From Alkalihalobacillus sp. FSL W8-0930 (GTDB lineage: Bacteria; Bacillota; Bacilli; Bacillales; Bacillaceae_D), in NCBI GenBank assembly GCA_037965595.1, contig CP150183.1, forward strand, positions 744,001 to 808,000: a stretch of 64,000 bases of DNA, given 5' to 3'. Of the stretch, positions 43,471 to 51,517 are shown in pieces. The stretch's first letter is position 1. Each line of letters starts with the position of its first letter. The notes under the pieces are model-generated. The model did not search any database. It was not told the origin of the DNA and was given only the letters and a program-made list of their open reading frames with translations. The translations under genes and the position numbers were made by a program.

Positions 43471-44619
43471 ATGCTAGAAAAAATGCAGAAATTTAATCTT
43501 CATACCTATAGTGGAATATCGCCTTATATCTGGGCGGTATTCTTTGTTCTTCCGTTCTATTTTATTTTTCAATTTTCATTTGAAGTAGATATCATTTCAA
43601 GTGTCATCCTAGTCGTTAGCTTTTTCATCTTCTATCGAATTGCCTTTCTTTCTAAGGGATGGCTTGTCTATGTATGGCTCTTTCTTTTAATGGGTATCTC
43701 GACCTCGACCATTCTTTTATTCGGCTACACCTTTTTTGCCTTTTTCATCGCTTACTTTATTGGTAATATAAGGGACAAGCGATCGTTTTATTTGTTATAC
43801 TTTATTCACTTAGTCGCTACATCATTTGCGATTAACTATGGAATTATTAATGAACCAAGCTTATTTTTACCACAGCTGGCATTTGTTATTATTGCCTGGA
43901 TTAGTGTTATCCTTCTGCCGTTCAGCACACATAATAAAAACGAGCGTGATGTGCTTGAGCATAAGCTTGAGAATGCGAATGAGCAATTATCTGAGCTAAT
44001 CAAGGTTAAGGAACGTCAACGAATTGCAAGAGATTTGCATGACACACTTGGGCAAAGCCTTTCTATGATTGGACTTAAGAGTGAGCTAGCCCGAAAGTTG
44101 ATCTACAAAGATCCGGAACAAGCTGCAATAGAAATTAAAGAGGTCCAGCAAACAGCCAGATCCTCATTAAATGAAGTAAGAAAGTTAGTTTCATCGATGA
44201 AGGGCCTTCGATTAAGGGATGAACGAATGTTATCAGCTCAGATGCTAAAAGCTGCGCACATCGACTGGAGCTGGCATGAGGAAGACACAGATCTAGTATC
44301 TAACATCCAATTAATTACGGAGAACATCTTAGCCATGTGTTTAAAGGAAGCTGTCACAAATGTGGTGAAGCATAGTAACGCAACAAGCTGCGAAGCGTCT
44401 ATTCAGACGAATCAAGGCCAACTTCTCCTGATTGTAAGAGATAACGGGACATTTAAAAAGACAGAGAATGATCTTGAGAAGGGTAATGGCCTTGTAGGGA
44501 TGAGAGAGCGCTTGGAATTTGTAGATGGCAGCCTTGAAATTAACTCTGAAAATGGAACAGAGCTTCGAATTCAAGTGCCATATGATATTAAAATAATCTA
44601 CAAGGATGGGAATTCATGA
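43471..44619 (+). CDS. desK: Thermosensor histidine kinase DesK
   Basis: A protein of 382 residues. Four or five transmembrane helices occupy about 18-152, then a signalling helix leads to the HisKA_3 dimer domain with RDLHDTLGQ (phospho-acceptor His190). The ATPase domain contains KEAVTNVVKHS and GNGLVGMRERLEF. This matches B. subtilis DesK, which senses membrane thickness and order and switches from phosphatase to kinase in the cold. ATG 43471 is preferred over 43462 because TAGGATG stands before it. It follows des by 13 bases, and its stop overlaps desR. Confidence 0.95.
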   Translation: MLEKMQKFNLHTYSGISPYIWAVFFVLPFYFIFQFSFEVDIISSVILVVSFFIFYRIAFLSKGWLVYVWLFLLMGISTSTILLFGYTFFAFFIAYFIGNIRDKRSFYLLYFIHLVATSFAINYGIINEPSLFLPQLAFVIIAWISVILLPFSTHNKNERDVLEHKLENANEQLSELIKVKERQRIARDLHDTLGQSLSMIGLKSELARKLIYKDPEQAAIEIKEVQQTARSSLNEVRKLVSSMKGLRLRDERMLSAQMLKAAHIDWSWHEEDTDLVSNIQLITENILAMCLKEAVTNVVKHSNATSCEASIQTNQGQLLLIVRDNGTFKKTENDLEKGNGLVGMRERLEFVDGSLEINSENGTELRIQVPYDIKIIYKDGNS

Positions 44620-45221
44620 TAACAATCTATATAGCCGAAGACCAACAGCTGTTGCTTGGTGCACTTGAAGCATTGCTAAACCTTGAAGATGATATGAAGA
44701 TTGTTGGGAAAGGAAAGACAGGACAAGAAGCCGTTGATTTTGTGAGTCAGCACCAGCCGGATGTGTGCATCATGGATATTGAAATGCCGACAAAAACAGG
44801 GCTTGAAGCTGCGGAAGAATTAAAGCTTCTTGAATTTGATACGAAGGTTGTTATTCTTACGACGTTTGCACGGTCCGGGTATTTTCAACGTGCTCTTCAA
44901 GCGGGCGTAAGTGCCTATTTACTAAAAGATAGCTCAAGCGACGAGCTTGCTCAGGCCATTCGACACGTAGTTATAGGGAAGCGTGTGTATGCGCCTGAAT
45001 TAATGGATGACGTCTTTCGCGAGACAAATCCGTTAACTGAACGAGAGAAAGAAGTTCTTTCATTAATTGCAGAAGGAAAAAGCACAAAAGAAATATCTGC
45101 CGAACTTGACCTCAAGCTCGGAACGGTGAGAAATTACGTCTCTGTTATTTTAGAAAAGCTAGATGTAAAAAATCGCATCGAAGCAGTGACACATTCAAAA
45201 GAAAAAGGCTGGTTTAACTAG
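44616..45221 (+). CDS. desR: Response regulator DesR
   Basis: A protein of 201 residues: a receiver domain with phospho-acceptor Asp54 in CIMDIEMP, and a NarL/LuxR-type helix-turn-helix (LTEREKEVLSLIAEGKSTKE and TVRNYVSVILEKL). It closely follows B. subtilis DesR. When phosphorylated by DesK it activates des. The ATG overlaps the desK stop (ATGA). It converges on nagB with a gap of only five bases and no terminator between. Confidence 0.95.
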   Translation: MITIYIAEDQQLLLGALEALLNLEDDMKIVGKGKTGQEAVDFVSQHQPDVCIMDIEMPTKTGLEAAEELKLLEFDTKVVILTTFARSGYFQRALQAGVSAYLLKDSSSDELAQAIRHVVIGKRVYAPELMDDVFRETNPLTEREKEVLSLIAEGKSTKEISAELDLKLGTVRNYVSVILEKLDVKNRIEAVTHSKEKGWFN

Positions 45222-45226
45222 TCACC

Positions 45227-45949
45227 TTACTCACCACGAGCAGCAGCATCGGCAATGACTGTGACGCGCGGGTGTCGTTTTAAAATGGATGCAGGAACAG
45301 CTTCTGTTTCTTCTCCGTGTAAAAGGTGGTGCAAGGCATCCTTCTTGCTCTGACCAGAGATTAACAACAGAATTTCTTTGCTTCTCATGATACTTGCGAT
45401 ACCCATCGTAATGGCGTGGGTCGGAACCTCTGCAAGAATGTTGAAGAATCGTGCGTTTGCCTTACGAGTTGTTTCCTCAAGCTTTACAATATGAGTGGTG
45501 GACTGAAAATCAGTTCCCGGCTCGTTAAAGCCAATATGTCCATTACTTCCAATCCCAAGAATTTGTATATCAATTCCCCCATGAGAATAGAGAGCATCTT
45601 CGTAAGCTGCACATGCGACTTCTGGTTCCTTGATATTACTTTCTGGTATGAAAACCCGCTCGTCCCGTATATCAATGTGTTCGAAAAGCTGCTCTCTCAT
45701 ATAGGTGTGGTAGCTTTTGGGGTGGTCATATGAGAGACCAATGTATTCGTCTAAATTAAATGACGTGACTTCTTGATATGACGTTTGGTTTTTTTTGTGA
45801 TCTTCTACTAATTGCTCATATAGACCAACTGGTGTTCCTCCTGTTGCAAAGCCAATATTTATAGCAGGGTTCTGTTTTAAATGCCTGAGTACATACGCTG
45901 CAGCTTTTACACTCATATCCTCGTAATCCCGTGCTTTAATGATTTGCAC
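45227..45949 (-). CDS. nagB: Glucosamine-6-phosphate deaminase NagB
   Basis: A protein of 240 residues. NagB motifs: GFATGGTPVGLYEQL, FNLDEYIGL with the catalytic Asp, and GIGSNGHIGFNEPG with the catalytic His. It converts glucosamine-6-phosphate to fructose-6-phosphate and ammonia. GTG 45949 is chosen: on the minus strand GGAGG stands 8 bases before it, while the longer frame from 45979 runs through that site. It overlaps the 3' end of nagA by 14 bases. Confidence 0.93.
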   Translation of the reverse strand: MQIIKARDYEDMSVKAAAYVLRHLKQNPAINIGFATGGTPVGLYEQLVEDHKKNQTSYQEVTSFNLDEYIGLSYDHPKSYHTYMREQLFEHIDIRDERVFIPESNIKEPEVACAAYEDALYSHGGIDIQILGIGSNGHIGFNEPGTDFQSTTHIVKLEETTRKANARFFNILAEVPTHAITMGIASIMRSKEILLLISGQSKKDALHHLLHGEETEAVPASILKRHPRVTVIADAAARGE

Positions 45950-47153
45950 CCGTAATTCCTCCTTCTTGTACATACGCACATTTGCCCTGGCAAAAAGTCA
46001 TAACGACTTCATTTGATTGACCTAAAATAACAAGGTCTGCATCTTTCCCAACAGAAATACTTCCCTTTTGATCGTAAACGTTTGCTTGCTTTGCTGGATT
46101 TACAGACGCCATTTGTACAGCCTCTTCTAAAGAGCATCCAGAAAAATTCATCATATTTTTAAGCGCTTGATTGAATGTGACCACACTTCCTGCTAACGTT
46201 CCATCACTTAACAAGGCTTCTCCTTCCTTCACATTGACAGATTGACCTCCCAAATCATATGATCCGTCCGGCAATCCCTTGGCTCTCATCGCATCCGTGA
46301 TAAGTAGTAACCCCTCAGAACCTTTCTGTTTAAAGGCTAACTTCACAATCTCAGGCCGAACATGAATTCCATCTACAATCAACTCTGCTTTAAGTGAATC
46401 GTGTAGGAACGAGGCTCCTACAACACCAGGCTCTCGGTGGTGAACTCCACTCATCTGATTAAAAAGATGAGTCACCTGACTAGCGCCTTTCTCCATCGCT
46501 TCATCAACCTCATCGTATGTAGCATTTGAATGGCCGATTGATGGATTAATCTTTTGTTCGTTTAGGTAAGTAACTAACTCTAAGCCACCTTCCATCTCAG
46601 GAGCTAACGTAACGATTTTAATAGAGTTTCTTGATAGAGAATGCCATTTTTTAAATGTATCTATACTTGGTGGAACGATATGTTCAACTGGCTGTGCTCC
46701 CGCTTTAACAGGATTTACAAAGGGGCCTTCAAGGTGGATTCCAAGAATTTCAGCCTGGCCAGGTTGTTGATAGGAGTGAATATATTCACCGACATGGAAC
46801 AGAGCCGCCTCAATGGCCGGAGAACTTTGTGTCATTGTTGTTGCAAGGAAGCTGGTTGTTCCTTCCTTTGGAAGATTTATTGCAAGGGTCTGCAAGGCTT
46901 CAGAGGTCGCATCCATTGCATCTGCACCATATGCACCGTGGATATGAATATCGATGAAACCAGGTATCAACTTGTAATCAGATGGGAGTTCAATCAGTTG
47001 AACATCAGTAGAAAGCAAATCTAACTCATTGATTGAGCCAAATGCTGCAATACGTTGGTTCTCGATTAGCAAGTAACCGGATTGGATGATTCCGTCTTCA
47101 GTGTAGACATTCATTCCTTTTAGGATGATCGGTTTTTGAGTTTGTTGCATCAT
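45936..47153 (-). CDS. nagA: N-acetylglucosamine-6-phosphate deacetylase NagA
   Basis: An amidohydrolase of 405 residues. Metal site PGFIDIHIHGAYG, then HLEGPFVNP, the GHSNATYDE and THLFNQM His residues, and the catalytic Asp in LLITDAMRAKG. It removes acetate from GlcNAc-6-phosphate, feeding NagB. The ATG at 47153 (or the adjacent 47150) is chosen because AAGGAG lies within the first codons of the longer frame starting at 47174. Divergent from the PTS gene that makes its substrate. Confidence 0.93.
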   Translation of the reverse strand: MMQQTQKPIILKGMNVYTEDGIIQSGYLLIENQRIAAFGSINELDLLSTDVQLIELPSDYKLIPGFIDIHIHGAYGADAMDATSEALQTLAINLPKEGTTSFLATTMTQSSPAIEAALFHVGEYIHSYQQPGQAEILGIHLEGPFVNPVKAGAQPVEHIVPPSIDTFKKWHSLSRNSIKIVTLAPEMEGGLELVTYLNEQKINPSIGHSNATYDEVDEAMEKGASQVTHLFNQMSGVHHREPGVVGASFLHDSLKAELIVDGIHVRPEIVKLAFKQKGSEGLLLITDAMRAKGLPDGSYDLGGQSVNVKEGEALLSDGTLAGSVVTFNQALKNMMNFSGCSLEEAVQMASVNPAKQANVYDQKGSISVGKDADLVILGQSNEVVMTFCQGKCAYVQEGGITGANH

Positions 47154-47323
47154 ACATGTCTCCTTATTTTCCATAATCTAAAAATAAAAAGGATCAATGA
47201 GAGGAAACCATTTTATTTGTTTCAAGCTTTTAGTATTGTTAAGAGATATCCCTTTTAAACATAACATAGTTATAATTTATGAGTGAGGTAGAATGTAAAA
47301 AAAGAATTGAAGGAGATACTGCG
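47154..47323. promoter_or_regulatory. Divergent nagA / PTS gene control region
   Basis: A 170-base divergent spacer. It contains a TATAAT-like element at 47271-47276 for the plus strand and a near-palindrome ATAACATAGTTAT at 47261-47273 that could be an operator. I do not see the B. subtilis NagR dre sequence. The promoters are not certain. Confidence 0.35.
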
Positions 47324-48781
47324 ATGATGAATTATCTTCAAAGAATAGGGCGTTCTTTAATGCTGCCGGTAGCCGTCCTTCCAGCTGCCGCCATTTTAAT
47401 GGGAATTGGATATTGGATTGATCCAACTGGATGGGGCTCTGAAAATGTGTTTGCGGCCTTTTTAATTATAGCTGGTGAATCTATTATTGAGCATATTCCT
47501 ATTTTATTTGCAGTGGGTGTCGCTTTAGGAATGTCGAAACAAAAAGACGGGGCTGCTGCACTTAGTGGACTGGTTGCCTATTTGGTCATTACAACATTGC
47601 TTTCAACAGAATCTGTAGCGTTAATTCAAGGAATTGAAGTAGAGAACGTGAATATGGCTTTTGGTAATATTGAAAATGTATTCATCGGTATTATATCAGG
47701 AATCATTGCTTCTATTATGTTTAATCGTTTTAGCCATGTTCAACTACCAAGTGCCCTTGCATTTTTTAGTGGGAAGCGATTGGTTCCGATTCTCACATCA
47801 GCTGTTATGATTCTTGCATCTGTATTTTTTTATATGGCATGGCCAACTGTTTACAACGGACTCGTTGCTTTTGGAGAGTCTATAAGTACATTAGGAGCAG
47901 TGGGTGCAGGTATTTATGGTTTTGTAAACAGACTGCTCATTCCCATTGGGCTACATCACGCGTTGAATGGTGTCTTCTGGTTTGACCTTGCTGGGATCAA
48001 TGACATCGGAAACTTTTGGTCCGGTACAGGAGTGAAGGGTGTTACAGGTATGTACCAAGCGGGATTTTTCCCAATTATGATGTTTGGGATACCTGCAGCT
48101 GGTCTAGCGATGTACCATACTGCTAAAACAAACAAGAAAAAGGTTGTCGCTTCACTTATGCTAGCTGGCGGGTTTGCAGCTTTCTTAACTGGAGTAACTG
48201 AGCCAGTTGAATTTGCCTTTATGTTTGTTGCGCCATTGTTATATGTTGTCCATGCACTCTTAACAGGATTGTCTTTTGCCATTGCAGCGTCCTTTGAATG
48301 GACAGCTGGATTTGGGTTTAGTGCGGGATTAATTGATTTTGTCTTAAGCTCACGATTACCGATGGCCAACCAACCGTATATGTTACTGCTTCAAGGTCTT
48401 TTCTTCTTCTTGTTATACTACTTTATTTTTAAATTCCTAATTTTAAAATTTGATATTAAAACGCCTGGTAGAGAAGAAGAGGAAGTAGAAGATGTGGCTC
48501 CTACAGAAGAACCTTCTACTGACCGAAACCAATCATTTAACGAAATGGCTACAAGGATTTACGAGGAATTAGGTGGACAGAGCAACGTCACCTCGATTGA
48601 TAATTGTGTCACGAGACTAAGGCTAGAAGTAGAAGATCCCTCAATCATTGACTCATCAAAACTAAAAGCCATCCATGGCGTATCAGGATTCATCGTTACA
48701 GGGAAAACCAGCGTTCAAGTTGTTGTCGGAACGCAGGTTCAATTTGTTGCTGATGAAATGAAAAAGATAAGTAAGGAATAA
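47324..48781 (+). CDS. nagP: GlcNAc-type PTS transporter, IICB (NagP-like)
   Basis: A protein of 485 residues. The membrane IIC domain spans about 1-385, with the PVAVLPAAAILMGIGYW start and the GVTEPVEFAFMF motif. A linker rich in Glu follows, then a IIB domain (about 405-485) with the phospho-cysteine in IDNCVTRLRL. No IIA domain is attached, so a IIA protein from another PTS must supply phosphate. Placement opposite nagA-nagB supports N-acetylglucosamine as substrate. ATG 47324 is chosen from AAGGAG at 47310-47315; an upstream in-frame ATG (47279) lacks a site. Confidence 0.88.
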   Translation: MMNYLQRIGRSLMLPVAVLPAAAILMGIGYWIDPTGWGSENVFAAFLIIAGESIIEHIPILFAVGVALGMSKQKDGAAALSGLVAYLVITTLLSTESVALIQGIEVENVNMAFGNIENVFIGIISGIIASIMFNRFSHVQLPSALAFFSGKRLVPILTSAVMILASVFFYMAWPTVYNGLVAFGESISTLGAVGAGIYGFVNRLLIPIGLHHALNGVFWFDLAGINDIGNFWSGTGVKGVTGMYQAGFFPIMMFGIPAAGLAMYHTAKTNKKKVVASLMLAGGFAAFLTGVTEPVEFAFMFVAPLLYVVHALLTGLSFAIAASFEWTAGFGFSAGLIDFVLSSRLPMANQPYMLLLQGLFFFLLYYFIFKFLILKFDIKTPGREEEEVEDVAPTEEPSTDRNQSFNEMATRIYEELGGQSNVTSIDNCVTRLRLEVEDPSIIDSSKLKAIHGVSGFIVTGKTSVQVVVGTQVQFVADEMKKISKE

Positions 48782-48793
48782 GCTGGCTCCTAT

Positions 48794-49058
48794 AAGAGGC
48801 TGGGACATAACTAAAATCAATTAGAAAATGGCGGATGATTCGATTGTAGAATCATTCGCCATTCTTGGTTTTAATAAAACTAGCGGAGGGAGAACCCGAG
48901 ACTCCTACGGAACAGGACGCGGTGAAGACACTGTAGCGGCGCCCTTTCCGCGGAGGGGGCTGAGGCCGTTCCCGTGGAAAGCGAGGGATTTTCCCAGAGC
49001 GGATTTTTTGATCTATTCGTTTTTGACTCGCTTCATCAATGTTATGTCTCGGCCTCTT
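48794..49058 (+). repeat. Dispersed intergenic repeat, copy 3 (long form)
   Basis: Ends are AAGAGGCTGGGACATAAC (48794-48811) and GTTATGTCTCGGCCTCTT (49041-49058), inverted copies agreeing at 16 of 18 positions. The inner hairpin AATGGCGGATGATTC / GAATCATTCGCCATT (48827-48863) is shared with copies 1 and 2. Between hairpin and right end lies a GC-rich block (about 48885-49000, with ACTCCTACGGAACAG and CCCGTGGAAAGCGAG) of a kind I recall as widespread between genes in Bacillaceae genomes, function unknown. An ORF inside (48828-49106) is not a gene. It fills the 353-base gap between the PTS gene and the dehydrogenase gene. Confidence 0.8.
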
Positions 49059-49134
49059 CTTTCAGTGACATCGTTTGAGATAAGAGAAGGTCTAGTAGTA
49101 CAATAGAACAAAAGAAATGAAAAAGGAGTGGAGA

Positions 49135-50202
49135 ATGATGAAGAAGCTTACGATCGCAAGCATTCCTGGAGACGGAGTCGGAAAAGAAGTTGTGCCTGAA
49201 GCACAAAGAGTATTGAAAGCGGTATCTGAATTGCATGGTGGGATTGAGTTTCAATTTTCCTCCTTTCCTTGGAGCTGTGAATATTATCTAGAACACGGAA
49301 CAATGATGCCTGAAGATGGCTTAGAGCAATTAAAGGACTTTGATTCTATTTTTCTAGGGGCGGTGGGGAACCAGAATCTTGTTCCGGATCACGTATCATT
49401 ATGGGGACTACTTATCAACATTCGCCGTGAGTTTGAGCAAGTGATTAATGTTAGACCAGCTAAAGTACTCGACGGAGTGAGGTCCCCACTTGTGAACCCT
49501 AAGGATTTTGATCTGTTAGTTGTTAGAGAAAATAGCGAGGGTGAATACAGCTCCATTGGTGGAAGAATCCATCAAGGAGAGGACGAGATTGCCATCCAAA
49601 ATGCAGTTTTCTCCAGACGAGGCACCGAACGCGCTATGCGTTATGCCTTTGAGCTAGCCAAATCAAGACGCGGACATGTGACTAGCGCAACAAAGTCGAA
49701 CGGGATTGTGTACTCCATGCCATTTTGGGACGAGGTGTTCCAGGAGGTTAGTCGGGACTACCCATCGATACAAACAGAATCACAGCATATTGATGCCCTA
49801 GCTGCTTTCTTTGTCACACGACCTGAGAAGTTTGATGTTATCGTAGCCTCTAATTTATTTGGAGACATTTTAACCGATATTGGTGCAGCGATTATGGGGA
49901 GTATTGGCGTCGCTCCTGCAGCAAACATCAACTTAAACGGTAAGTATCCATCGATGTTTGAGCCCGTTCATGGATCTGCACCTGATATCATAGGTAAGGG
50001 CATTGCTAATCCAATTGGGCAAATCTGGACTGCTAAAATGTTACTTGATCATCACGGGGAAACCGAGCTGGGTGAACATTTACTACACTCGATTGAACAG
50101 GTAACGAGTAAGGGAATCATTACGCCAGACATTGGCGGAGGTCATTCAACAACGGAAGTGACGAATGAGATTATTAAGACGTTGCAAAAGAAAACCATTT
50201 AA
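49135..50202 (+). CDS. D-malate/tartrate dehydrogenase-like (IPMDH family)
   Basis: A protein of 355 residues of the beta-decarboxylating dehydrogenase family. IPGDGVGKEVVPE at the start, RENSEGEYSSIGGR (substrate loop), the NLFGDILTDIGAA metal-binding Asp residues and EPVHGSAPDI are present. Length and the VRENSEGEYS loop fit Bacillus DmlA/YcsA, which oxidises D-malate or tartrate with NAD+ and loses CO2, rather than LeuB, which normally lies in a leu operon. ATG 49135 follows AAAAGGAG; ATG 49138 is also possible. Single gene with its own terminator. Confidence 0.82.
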   Translation: MMKKLTIASIPGDGVGKEVVPEAQRVLKAVSELHGGIEFQFSSFPWSCEYYLEHGTMMPEDGLEQLKDFDSIFLGAVGNQNLVPDHVSLWGLLINIRREFEQVINVRPAKVLDGVRSPLVNPKDFDLLVVRENSEGEYSSIGGRIHQGEDEIAIQNAVFSRRGTERAMRYAFELAKSRRGHVTSATKSNGIVYSMPFWDEVFQEVSRDYPSIQTESQHIDALAAFFVTRPEKFDVIVASNLFGDILTDIGAAIMGSIGVAPAANINLNGKYPSMFEPVHGSAPDIIGKGIANPIGQIWTAKMLLDHHGETELGEHLLHSIEQVTSKGIITPDIGGGHSTTEVTNEIIKTLQKKTI

Positions 50203-50210
50203 TAACTTTA

Positions 50211-50267
50211 AAAGAAAGTAAAACCCTTAGGACGGCTGTAAGGCGCTATCAGGGGTTTCTTTCTTTT
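50211..50267 (+). terminator. Probable terminator
   Basis: AAAGAAAG..AAACCC pairs with GGGGTTTCTTTCTTT across a loop of about 25 bases that has its own small pairing. Followed by TTC rather than a long T run, so efficiency is uncertain. Confidence 0.55.
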
Positions 50268-50300
50268 CGAAACCTTTGAAAAAAGAAAATGAGTTTTCGG

Positions 50301-50329
50301 TTGAAAGTTAAAACCAGTTATTGAATACT
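50301..50329 (+). promoter_or_regulatory. Sigma-A promoter of the LOG-family operon
   Basis: TTGAAA (50301-50306), 17 bases, AATACT (50324-50329), about 41 bases before the start codon. A fair but not strong match to the consensus. Confidence 0.5.
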
Positions 50330-50369
50330 TATAGAATAGATAGATTTGTGTGAAAAAGGGGAGAATTCT

Positions 50370-50948
50370 ATGACACAGTTAAAACGTATTGCAGTATTCT
50401 GCGGATCAAGTACCGGGACGGATCCGGTTTACATGGAGGAGGCAAGCAAATTAGGGACATTGCTTGCAAATAGAGGGATTGGTCTTGTCTATGGAGGCGC
50501 TCAAGTAGGCTGCATGGGTGCGGTTGCGAACGCATGCTTGGCAGCTGGTGGTGAAGTGATCGGAGTGATACCGGAGAAATTAATGAATGTTGAACTTGCT
50601 CATAGCGGATTAACAGAGCAGCATGTCGTGAAAACGATGCACGAACGAAAAGCGATGATGGCTGATTTGTCTGATGCCTTTATTGCATTACCTGGAGGGG
50701 CGGGAACTTTAGAAGAATGGTTTGAAGTCTTTACGTGGTCGCAGTTAGGCTATCATTCTAAGCCGTGTAGCTTCTTAAATGTAAATAACTTTTATCAGCC
50801 ACTGCTACAAATGATGAATCATACAGTTGAGCAAGGATTTATGAGACCGGCTTATCAGGATCTGATTATTTCCGAGACAAATGCAACGGACTTGTTACAC
50901 AGGTTGGAAACCTTTCAACCACTTGAAATCTCTAAGTGGGGAAACTAA
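50370..50948 (+). CDS. LOG-family nucleotide phosphoribohydrolase (YvdD-like)
   Basis: A protein of 192 residues. The motifs VFCGSSTGTDPVY, GLVYGGAQVGCMG and PGGAGTLEEWFE (PGGxGTxxE) define the LOG family, which cleaves the N-glycosidic bond of nucleoside 5'-monophosphates; the plant relatives activate cytokinins. ATG 50370 is chosen from AAAGGGGAG; the longer frame from TTG 50346 runs through that site. Its TAA shares a base with the next gene's ATG. Confidence 0.88.
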   Translation: MTQLKRIAVFCGSSTGTDPVYMEEASKLGTLLANRGIGLVYGGAQVGCMGAVANACLAAGGEVIGVIPEKLMNVELAHSGLTEQHVVKTMHERKAMMADLSDAFIALPGGAGTLEEWFEVFTWSQLGYHSKPCSFLNVNNFYQPLLQMMNHTVEQGFMRPAYQDLIISETNATDLLHRLETFQPLEISKWGN

Positions 50949-51484
50949 TGGATCCGTCCTTCGATCGGAAAAAGGAACCAATTATAATCGAAGATCCAAA
51001 GGATTACTGGCAGATCAAAGCTCAAGCAGAGAAGGACCATTTGTTTGAGCTTCTGCGTTACGGTCATTTAGTAGAAATTGAACATATCGGGAGCACGGCT
51101 GTACCTGGATTAGCAGCAAAGCCAGTCATTGATTTGATGGCAAAGGTAAAGGATTTTAGCAAGATAGATCAGATTATTGACATTTTGCAGAAAAACAGTT
51201 GGATTCACATCCCGGCTTTAGAAGGCGAAGAAGAATGGCGGAAGTACTTTATCAAATTACATAACAATAAACGAGTGGCTCATCTCCATATCGTTGAAGA
51301 AGATTCAGAGAAATGGGACGAGCATATCTCTTTTCGAGATGCCCTGCGTAGCACTCCTACACTCGTCAAAGAGTATGCCGAGTTAAAGAAGAAGTTAGCT
51401 TCTCAGTTTACTTATAATCGAGAGCAATATACGAGTGGAAAATCAGCTTTTATTCAATCGGTACTGAACAGACGACATAATTGA
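50948..51484 (+). CDS. GrpB-family protein
   Basis: A protein of 178 residues. EIEHIGSTAVPGLAAKPVIDLM is the GrpB/UPF0157 signature (a nucleotidyltransferase-like GS motif with an Asp), and HLHIVEEDSEKWDEHISFRD the second block. The fold is that of small nucleotidyltransferases; activity is unproven. The ATG overlaps the preceding stop (TAATG), so expression is coupled to the LOG protein. Confidence 0.85.
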   Translation: MDPSFDRKKEPIIIEDPKDYWQIKAQAEKDHLFELLRYGHLVEIEHIGSTAVPGLAAKPVIDLMAKVKDFSKIDQIIDILQKNSWIHIPALEGEEEWRKYFIKLHNNKRVAHLHIVEEDSEKWDEHISFRDALRSTPTLVKEYAELKKKLASQFTYNREQYTSGKSAFIQSVLNRRHN

Positions 51485-51517
51485 TACAAAACAACAGAGA
51501 CAAAGGGGGAGCCTAAA

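Noticed and set aside
47956-48369. 137-residue minus-strand ORF opposite the PTS gene
   Set aside because: Antisense of membrane helices; no start signal.
48828-49106. 92-residue ORF between the PTS gene and the dehydrogenase gene
   Set aside because: Lies within the long dispersed repeat, reads through its hairpin and GC-rich block, and has no ribosome site.
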